DNA from: Shewanella gelidii
GTDB lineage: Bacteria; Pseudomonadota; Gammaproteobacteria; Enterobacterales; Shewanellaceae
DNA: 64,000 bases
Reading direction: 5' to 3'
Assembly: GCF_014647855.1 (NCBI RefSeq)
Contig: NZ_BMPZ01000004.1
Coordinates: 248,001 to 312,000, forward strand
The notes beneath the pieces were generated by a model that was not told the origin of the DNA, ran no database searches, and worked only from the letters and a program-made list of their open reading frames with translations. Both the position numbers and the translations under genes were made by a program. Below, in pieces: positions 58,374 through 64,000 of the stretch (position 1 is the stretch's first letter; every line of letters starts with the position of its first letter).

Positions 58374-58474
58374 TCTAAAAGTGGACAGACTTATCTATGC
58401 CGGGGAGAGTTGGGTCTATATAATGGCCGGTTTTCCCAAGCATCAGTTGTAGTCTTAGTGAGGCGAAATTAGCG

Positions 58475-59239
58475 GTGTCTTGGAAGCAAAAGGGAAAGGA
58501 ATGGCGACAAAGTCTGAAACAGGTCAATTGGTACCTGTGCTTTGGCCTGCTTTTTTTGATTGCAGTAATTGGTAGTTTTTCAGCTATCGCATGGAAGTTA
58601 CATCTTGTGCTGAATGATGCCGATGCAATGCCCATTGAAACCGTTGCCGTCAAAGGCGACCGACAATACACCAGTGATGTTGCAATCCAGTCCGCTTTGC
58701 AAGACTTGATGATGACCAGCTTTTTTAGTGCTGATGTTGCGCAGGTTCAAGACGCACTGGAGAATTTGCCTTGGGTGTATCAAGCGTCAGTTCGCCGGGT
58801 GTGGCCAGCGAAATTGAAGGTATTTATTCAAGAGCAAAAAGCCGCAGCACACTGGAATGGTGATGCTTGGTTAAACGAGCATGGTGAAGTGTTTGATGCG
58901 CCAGAGCAGTCAAGCCTAGCGCATTTACCGCAATTAGCCGGGCCCGAGAATATGGCGAACCGAATATTAGAGAGCTATCGACAAATTGACGCGTTATTGA
59001 AGATCCATGGCTATGGGCTGCGCGATCTGCATCTAAGCCCGCGGCATGCTTGGCGGGCAACGTTAGAGAATGGCATTCATTTAGAGCTAGGGCGAGAAGA
59101 CAAAATGGCGCGCGTTCAGAGATTTATTGACGTGTATCCAACACTGGACAAACAACCCAAAATGGTTGCCAAAGTAGATTTAAGATACGACACAGGCTTA
59201 GCCGTAGGCTGGGATGATACAAAGGAAGAGAGCCAATAA
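58475..59239 (+). CDS. ftsQ: Cell division protein FtsQ
   Basis: A 254-aa bitopic divisome protein linking FtsL/FtsB to other division proteins. It has a cytoplasmic N-terminus of about 20 residues, a membrane helix (about 19-40, WYLCFGLLFLIAVIGSFSAIAWKL), a POTRA domain (IETVAVKGDRQYTSDVAIQSALQ, ALENLPWVYQASVRRVWPAKLKVFIQEQ) and a C-terminal beta domain. The start is GTG at 58475 (MSWKQKGKEW). It lies 3 nt before ftsA. Confidence 0.94.
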   Translation: MSWKQKGKEWRQSLKQVNWYLCFGLLFLIAVIGSFSAIAWKLHLVLNDADAMPIETVAVKGDRQYTSDVAIQSALQDLMMTSFFSADVAQVQDALENLPWVYQASVRRVWPAKLKVFIQEQKAAAHWNGDAWLNEHGEVFDAPEQSSLAHLPQLAGPENMANRILESYRQIDALLKIHGYGLRDLHLSPRHAWRATLENGIHLELGREDKMARVQRFIDVYPTLDKQPKMVAKVDLRYDTGLAVGWDDTKEESQ

Positions 59240-59242
59240 TTC

Positions 59243-60478
59243 ATGACCAAGAATCAAGATAGAAACCTAATCGTCGGTTTAGACATAGGTACTGCCAAAG
59301 TCGCAGTGATTATTGGCGAAGTATTGCCTGATGGCGAAATTAGCATTATTGGCCTCGGTAATCACTTGTCTCGCGGTATGGATAAAGGTGGTGTCAACGA
59401 CCTGGATTCAATTGTGCGCAGTGTGCAAAGAGCACTCGATCAGGCTGAGCTGATGGCTGACTGTCAAGTTGCTTCTGTGTATTTGAGCATTTCAGGGAAG
59501 CACATTGCCTGCCAAAACGAAAATGGCATGGTGTCGATCAACGATGAAGAAGTTACGCAAGAAGACGTCGACAATGTGATTCATACTGCACGCTCAGTCA
59601 AGATCCCGACCGAACGACGGATCTTACATGTGTTACCGCAGGAATATGCAATTGATGTGCAAGACGGGATTAAAAGCCCTATTGGCATGTCAGGTATGCG
59701 AATGGAAGCCAAAGTTCATATTGTGACTTGTGCGAATGACATGGCCAAAAACATTACCAAAAGTGTTGAGCGTTGTGGGCTGAAAGTCGATGACCTCGTG
59801 TTTTCTGGCATCGCTTCTGCTGATGCCGTTCTAACCCAAGATGAAAAAGACCTAGGGGTTTGTGTCGTCGATATTGGCGGTGGAACTACGGATATCACGG
59901 TATACACCAATGGCGCATTAAGACATTGCTCTGTGGTGCCTGTTGCCGGGAATCAGGTCACGAGTGATATTGCAAAGATATTCCGCACGCCATTGACACA
60001 CGCCGAGCAGATCAAGGTTCAGTTTGCGAGCGCGCGCAGCTCAATGGTAAGTCGTGAAGATAGTATTGAAGTGCCGTCCGTTGGTGGTCGTCCATCACGG
60101 AGTATGTCGCGACACACTTTAGCTGAGGTTGTCGAGCCAAGGTATCAAGAATTATTTGAGTTAATTTTGACTAAGCTGCGTGATAGCGGCTTAGAAGATC
60201 AGATTGCAGCCGGTATTGTTTTAACCGGTGGGACGTCTTCCATTGAAGGGGTCGTGGATATTGCCGAGGCGACATTTGGCATGCCAGTTAGGGTAGCCGT
60301 ACCGTTACCCGTAAAAGGTTTAAATGAATATGTGGAACAACCCGTTTATGCCACAGGTGTGGGGTTGTTACATTATGGCGCTAACCGGGTTCTAGAACGT
60401 CAGTTTGAAGGTCCGGCGCGTCCAGGGGTCACCAGTCTTTGGAATCGGGTTCAAAGTTGGTTTAAAGGCGAGTTTTAA
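59243..60478 (+). CDS. ftsA: Cell division protein FtsA
   Basis: A 411-aa actin-like ATPase that tethers FtsZ to the membrane and recruits late divisome proteins. [21 protein letters not shown] is the phosphate-1 loop, [21 protein letters not shown] phosphate-2, and [19 protein letters not shown] the adenosine site. The SHS2 insert (about 84-170) is characteristic. The C-terminal amphipathic helix for membrane binding is visible as [13 protein letters not shown]. It lies 3 nt after ftsQ. Confidence 0.97.
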   Translation: MTKNQDRNLIVGLDIGTAKVAVIIGEVLPDGEISIIGLGNHLSRGMDKGGVNDLDSIVRSVQRALDQAELMADCQVASVYLSISGKHIACQNENGMVSINDEEVTQEDVDNVIHTARSVKIPTERRILHVLPQEYAIDVQDGIKSPIGMSGMRMEAKVHIVTCANDMAKNITKSVERCGLKVDDLVFSGIASADAVLTQDEKDLGVCVVDIGGGTTDITVYTNGALRHCSVVPVAGNQVTSDIAKIFRTPLTHAEQIKVQFASARSSMVSREDSIEVPSVGGRPSRSMSRHTLAEVVEPRYQELFELILTKLRDSGLEDQIAAGIVLTGGTSSIEGVVDIAEATFGMPVRVAVPLPVKGLNEYVEQPVYATGVGLLHYGANRVLERQFEGPARPGVTSLWNRVQSWFKGEF

Positions 60479-60510
60479 ATAATAACGCAGGCAAAAACGG
60501 AGATATAACC

Positions 60511-61701
60511 ATGTTTGAGATCATGGATACTCATTCAGACGAGGCGGTGATTAAAGTCATCGGCGTCGGTGGTGGCGGCGGAAATGCCGTTGAACATATG
60601 GTGAAACACAACATCGAAGGTGTTGAATTCGTCGCAACAAATACAGATGCGCAAGCATTAAAAAAATCATCTGCAAGCTCAACCATTCAATTGGGTCGTG
60701 ATGTCACGAAGGGACTTGGTGCTGGTGCAAACCCTGAGATTGGTCGTTTAGCCGCAGAGGAAGACAAAGAAAATATTCGCTCGGCTATCAAAGGCGCGGA
60801 CATGATTTTTGTTGCAGCAGGCATGGGTGGCGGAACAGGAACCGGTGCTGCACCTGTTGTAGCTGAGGTTGCGCGTGAAGAAGGTATCTTGACGGTGGCA
60901 GTTGTCACTAAACCTTTTCCATTTGAAGGCAAAAAGCGTATGGGATATGCAGATCAAGGGATTGAAATGCTTGCAAAGCATGTTGATTCATTGATTACTA
61001 TCCCAAATGAGAAACTGTTGAAAGTTTTAGGTCGTGGCACTTCATTATTAGATGCTTTTGCTGCAGCAAATAATGTATTGCTTGGTGCAGTTCAAGGGAT
61101 AGCAGAGCTTATTACACGTCCTGGTTTGATTAACGTCGATTTCGCTGATGTGAAAACAGTTATGTCCGAAATGGGCAATGCCATGATGGGAACCGGGGTC
61201 GCAAGTGGTGAAGACCGAGCAGAAGAAGCTGCCGAGTCAGCTGTTGCTAGTCCGTTACTTGAAGACATTGATCTTGCGGGTGCTCGCGGCGTATTGGTGA
61301 ACATTACTGCCGGTATGGACATGAGTATCGAAGAGTTCGAAACCGTCGGTAACCATGTAAAAGCCTATGCATCAGACAATGCAACTGTGGTTGTTGGTGC
61401 CGTCATTGACCCAGAAATGAGCGACGAGTTGCGCGTTACTGTGGTTGCGACAGGAATTGGTGCTGAGAAAAAGCCTGATATTCAGCTTGTGAGTAACACA
61501 AAAGCTGCTCCCAAAGTTGAGCCAGTGATTGAGCCTAAAGTTGAAGCGGGTATGCCTGATATTTCATCGGCTACTACTCAAGCAACTGCTGCTGCAATGA
61601 ATACAGAAGCCGCTCCGGCTGCTCAACCTTCGGCTCCTGCACCGAAAACAGAGCTAGATTACTTGGATATTCCAGCATTTTTACGTAAACAAGCTGATTA
61701 G
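60511..61701 (+). CDS. ftsZ: Cell division protein FtsZ
   Basis: A 396-aa tubulin-like GTPase that forms the cytokinetic Z ring. [15 protein letters not shown] and the tubulin signature [20 protein letters not shown] (about 104-123) bind [31 protein letters not shown] contains the T7 loop region. After a variable Ala/Pro-rich linker (about 325-380), the tail [15 protein letters not shown] is the conserved C-terminal peptide that binds FtsA, ZipA, MinC and SlmA. SlmA is also encoded in this window. Confidence 0.98.
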   Translation: MFEIMDTHSDEAVIKVIGVGGGGGNAVEHMVKHNIEGVEFVATNTDAQALKKSSASSTIQLGRDVTKGLGAGANPEIGRLAAEEDKENIRSAIKGADMIFVAAGMGGGTGTGAAPVVAEVAREEGILTVAVVTKPFPFEGKKRMGYADQGIEMLAKHVDSLITIPNEKLLKVLGRGTSLLDAFAAANNVLLGAVQGIAELITRPGLINVDFADVKTVMSEMGNAMMGTGVASGEDRAEEAAESAVASPLLEDIDLAGARGVLVNITAGMDMSIEEFETVGNHVKAYASDNATVVVGAVIDPEMSDELRVTVVATGIGAEKKPDIQLVSNTKAAPKVEPVIEPKVEAGMPDISSATTQATAAAMNTEAAPAAQPSAPAPKTELDYLDIPAFLRKQAD

Positions 61702-61781
61702 CGTTTGCGTTGAAGAGAGCAATACGTGAGCTTGGGATGGTTGCGAAATGCAAGCTGCATGGGTGTTAAAAGGTATTATTT

Positions 61782-61810
61782 TTGATGCTTTTAGCATTTT
61801 GTGCTAGCAT
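61782..61810 (+). promoter_or_regulatory. Predicted lpxC promoter
   Basis: TTGATG (61782-61787), a 17-nt spacer and TAGCAT (61805-61810), in the 190-nt gap between ftsZ and lpxC. The leader would be about 75 nt and carry the hairpin at 61817-61834. Confidence 0.6.
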
Positions 61811-61816
61811 ATCCGA

Positions 61817-61834
61817 CCAGCTGCGAATAGCTGG
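61817..61834 (+). promoter_or_regulatory. Small hairpin in the lpxC leader
   Basis: CCAGCT, loop GCGAAT, AGCTGG. No T-tract follows. It is right at the predicted 5' end of the lpxC message, where it could stabilise the transcript. Confidence 0.45.
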
Positions 61835-61891
61835 CTGAGTAACAATGCCCAAATTATGGGTGATAGTGTAAAGATATTAACGGGTAAGTGA

Positions 61892-62812
61892 ATGATTTTT
61901 CAAAGAACTGTTCAAGAAATGGTAAAGACTACTGGTGTCGGATTGCATTCTGGCAACAAGGTAACGCTGATCATTAAACCCGCACCAGTTAATACAGGGA
62001 TTGTGCTAGTGCGCACGGACTTAAATCCAGCCGTTGCTATACCAGCAACTGCAGAACTAGTTCGTGAAACGACGATGTGTACAGCCTTGGTTAATGATGA
62101 TGGTGTTCGTATCTCCACTATCGAGCATTTGTTTGCTGCGTTAGCTGGTCTTGGTATCGACAATGCTGAGATTGAGGTCGATGCACCTGAAATCCCAATT
62201 ATGGATGGCAGTGCTAGCCCGTGGGTTTTCTTATTGCAATCGGTTGGAATCAAACAGCAATCTGCGGCCAAAAAGTTCATACGTATTAAGCAACCTATCC
62301 GTGTTGAAGATGGTGATAAGTGGGCAGAACTGAACCCTTATAGAGGGTTTAAAGTTGATTTTGCGATTGACTTTGATCACCCAGAAATTGCACGCAGCCA
62401 ACAACACATGGTGATGGATTTCTCTTCTTCTGGTTTTATCCGAGATATTAGTCGCGCAAGAACTTTTGGTTTTATGCGAGATATTGAGTATTTGCGAGCC
62501 AATAACCTAGCACTAGGTGGCAGCATGGAAAATGCAGTTGTACTTGACGAATATAAAGTTCTTAACCCCGACGGCCTGCGTTATGAGGATGAATTTGTTA
62601 AGCACAAGATTTTGGATGCTTTTGGTGACCTTTATGTTGCCGGACACGCTATTATTGGTGAGTTCAAAGCATTTAAAACTGGCCATGCCCTGAATAACCA
62701 ATTGGTTCGCGCATTACTTGCGGCACAAGAGTCATGGGAAATCGTTAGCTTCGAGGAAGAAGCTGAAGTTCCTGTCAGCTTTATGATGCCAGCCAACACA
62801 GCGTTGGCTTAG
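61892..62812 (+). CDS. lpxC: UDP-3-O-acyl-N-acetylglucosamine deacetylase
   Basis: A 306-aa zinc enzyme for the committed step of lipid A synthesis. [24 protein letters not shown] is the family start. [36 protein letters not shown] holds the first Zn-binding His, [16 protein letters not shown] the second His and the Asp, and [12 protein letters not shown] the catalytic His region. It matches E. coli LpxC (305 aa). It closes the dcw cluster; its stop is 9 bases before the convergent dciA stop. Confidence 0.97.
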   Translation: MIFQRTVQEMVKTTGVGLHSGNKVTLIIKPAPVNTGIVLVRTDLNPAVAIPATAELVRETTMCTALVNDDGVRISTIEHLFAALAGLGIDNAEIEVDAPEIPIMDGSASPWVFLLQSVGIKQQSAAKKFIRIKQPIRVEDGDKWAELNPYRGFKVDFAIDFDHPEIARSQQHMVMDFSSSGFIRDISRARTFGFMRDIEYLRANNLALGGSMENAVVLDEYKVLNPDGLRYEDEFVKHKILDAFGDLYVAGHAIIGEFKAFKTGHALNNQLVRALLAAQESWEIVSFEEEAEVPVSFMMPANTALA

Positions 62813-62820
62813 TAAAAGCG

Positions 62821-63273
62821 TTAAGATTGCCTATTGCGGCTGGCCAATGAAGCCAGCCGTTTTAGTTTTTGTCCTAGGTCACCATCGACATGTTCCGCCA
62901 GCGCTTCAATATGTGATGCCGCTTCTGGTGTGATGGTGTTACTTGCTATAGGACGTTTAGCTTCATACATTGCAAGCTGCGGGTTGACTTTAACCTCGAT
63001 AGCAGTGAGCATTGGGAGCGTTTCGGCTCTTAGTTGCTGGAGTAACATCGCTTTTTGAAAATTAACTCTCGCTGCCCATGCTGCGGAAGTTGTTTCAATT
63101 ACAAGCGTACTTTGGCGAAGATTAGCGACTTTTAGTTGCTCCGATACAGGACCTTGCATCGTTTGTTTCACATACTGATCTAAATGGCGCAGCAGTTCTG
63201 CTTTTTCTGCAATTTGGGGAATTGGCCCTGCTTGCCTAATTAGTTGACTGAGATCTTGTGGGGGCTTTTTCAT
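62821..63273 (-). CDS. dciA: DciA/DUF721-family protein
   Basis: A 150-aa protein of the DUF721 family. The central part (STLVIETTSAAWAARVNFQKAMLLQQLRAETL, about 55-87) matches the family core of a strand, W and a basic helix. DciA is the helicase operator that assists DnaB loading in bacteria lacking DnaC-type loaders; membership is seen, that role is inferred. It is convergent with lpxC and divergent, with only 27 nt between starts, from the M23 peptidase gene. Its last codons also encode the lpxC terminator on the other strand. Confidence 0.85.
   Translation of the reverse strand: MKKPPQDLSQLIRQAGPIPQIAEKAELLRHLDQYVKQTMQGPVSEQLKVANLRQSTLVIETTSAAWAARVNFQKAMLLQQLRAETLPMLTAIEVKVNPQLAMYEAKRPIASNTITPEAASHIEALAEHVDGDLGQKLKRLASLASRNRQS
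62837..62870 (+). terminator. lpxC terminator located inside the dciA coding end
   Basis: CGGCTGGC (62837-62844), loop CAATGAA, GCCAGCCG (62852-62859), then TTTTAGTTTTT. It lies 25 nt past the lpxC stop, within the antisense of the last DciA codons (L-A-S-L-A-S-R). Confidence 0.85.
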
Positions 63274-63300
63274 ATTACAACTAGACGGCTGAATTAGGCT

Positions 63301-64000
63301 ATGAGTGTAACAGTATTTCTACAAGGCCGAAATGGCGTAACGCGTTGGCAGCCCGGTAAGCAGTGGCTGCTGTTACCTATGCTAATGATTGCTGCAGGTG
63401 TGGGCATATATCAATTTCATACAGAGCAGTTTAAGAGCCAACAAGCAAGCGTTGAGCTTGAACGTGATATTCGTGAACAGCATAAAAAGCAAGTTATCGA
63501 CTTAAAGCAAGCCACAGAAACCCAACTCGCAACCCTCGTCGCTCATGTCGCAAGGATGCAAGCGAAAGTCACTCGTCTAGAAGCGCTGGGTGAGCAAGTT
63601 GCAAAAAACTCAAAATTAGAAGACCAATTTGATTTTCAAACGGAAGTTGGCTTAGGTGGCATGAGCGAACTGGGTGCAAATATCGAGCTTGATCAATTGA
63701 TTGCAGATATGGATCAACTTGTATCACGTATTGATAATAACAATGTTGAGCTTTCTCTCCTTGAAACGGTCACGACGAATCTCCATATAGAGAATGAGCG
63801 TTATATTTCTGGGCGACCTATAGGTAAAGGTTGGCTGTCTTCTCCTTATGGACTGCGCAATGATCCATTTACTGGTAAACGTGCGATGCATAAAGGGATT
63901 GATTTTGCCGGAACTGAAGGCGCAGATGTTATCGCCACTGCGGGAGGTGTCGTCACTTGGGCTGGAAATATGTTTGGATATGGCGAACTCGTAGAGATAG
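63301..64000 (+). CDS. M23-family (LytM-type) peptidase, membrane-anchored (3' end outside window)
   Basis: 233 codons are visible from ATG 63301 to the window edge. A cytoplasmic N-terminus (MSVTVFLQGRNGVTRWQPGK) is followed by one membrane helix (about 21-39), a periplasmic coiled coil (about 45-110, rich in Q, E and K) and the start of an M23 domain: GWLSSPYGLRNDPFTGKRAMHKGIDFAGTEGADVIATAGGVVTWAG. The first Zn ligands H and D of the HxxxD motif are present (H-K-G-I-D); the final HxH lies beyond the edge, so activity cannot be judged. M23 proteins cut or regulate peptidoglycan. In related gammaproteobacteria a gene of this type precedes secA. Confidence 0.9.
   Translation, partial: MSVTVFLQGRNGVTRWQPGKQWLLLPMLMIAAGVGIYQFHTEQFKSQQASVELERDIREQHKKQVIDLKQATETQLATLVAHVARMQAKVTRLEALGEQVAKNSKLEDQFDFQTEVGLGGMSELGANIELDQLIADMDQLVSRIDNNNVELSLLETVTTNLHIENERYISGRPIGKGWLSSPYGLRNDPFTGKRAMHKGIDFAGTEGADVIATAGGVVTWAGNMFGYGELVEI

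Overview
The window reads as chromosomal core DNA of a gammaproteobacterium, most likely from the Alteromonadales side (Shewanella or Psychromonas-like relatives). The reasons are gene order and content: yicC/rph/pyrE, slmA-dut-coaBC, radC-rpmB-rpmG, rarD-yigI-recQ, leuABCD with a leucine leader peptide, and a complete mraZ-to-lpxC division and cell-wall cluster that lacks ddlB and is followed by a DciA-family gene and an M23 peptidase. This placement is inferred from recognised families and synteny; no database search was possible.

Layout. (1) 1-2427: curli secretion genes csgE-csgF-csgG on the minus strand, then a CsgD-like LuxR regulator running off the left edge; between csgG and csgD lies a 14-nt direct-repeat array. 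(2) 2978-10387: one tightly overlapping minus-strand operon for an Mrp-type cation/proton antiporter of unusual composition (E, F, G, a fused DUF4040/B subunit, C, three ND4/ND5-like D-type subunits and a small membrane protein), with no full-length MrpA. (3) 10440-11786: a small secreted protein and a gene-poor stretch holding an IS3-type transposase remnant. (4) 11787-28586: housekeeping genes: yicC, rph, pyrE, folE, two tandem S9 peptidases with identical terminators, slmA, dut, coaBC, radC, rpmB, rpmG, argA with ARG boxes, rarD, yigI and recQ. (5) 28695-35840: four tandem paralogues, each with a signal peptide, TPR repeats, one membrane helix and a degenerate GGDEF domain, joined by identical 11-nt overlaps. 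(6) 36058-41187: leuL attenuator and leuABCD. (7) 41603-45132: a FadL-type porin, glpK and a small charged protein. (8) 45654-62812: mraZ promoter and MraZ boxes, then mraZ rsmH ftsL ftsI murE murF mraY murD ftsW murG murC ftsQ ftsA ftsZ lpxC. (9) 62821-64000: DciA-like protein and a divergent M23 peptidase cut by the right edge.

How the parts work together: the mraZ-lpxC block makes peptidoglycan precursors, assembles the divisome and commits lipid A synthesis. SlmA, encoded elsewhere in the window, blocks FtsZ assembly over the nucleoid. The csg genes form the curli export pore and its accessory factors under CsgD. The Mrp operon is predicted to exchange Na+ or K+ for protons. The least explained locus is the four-gene TPR/degenerate-GGDEF array, which looks like an expanded family of inner-membrane sensors that no longer make cyclic di-GMP. 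No CRISPR array, tRNA, rRNA or intact mobile element was seen.
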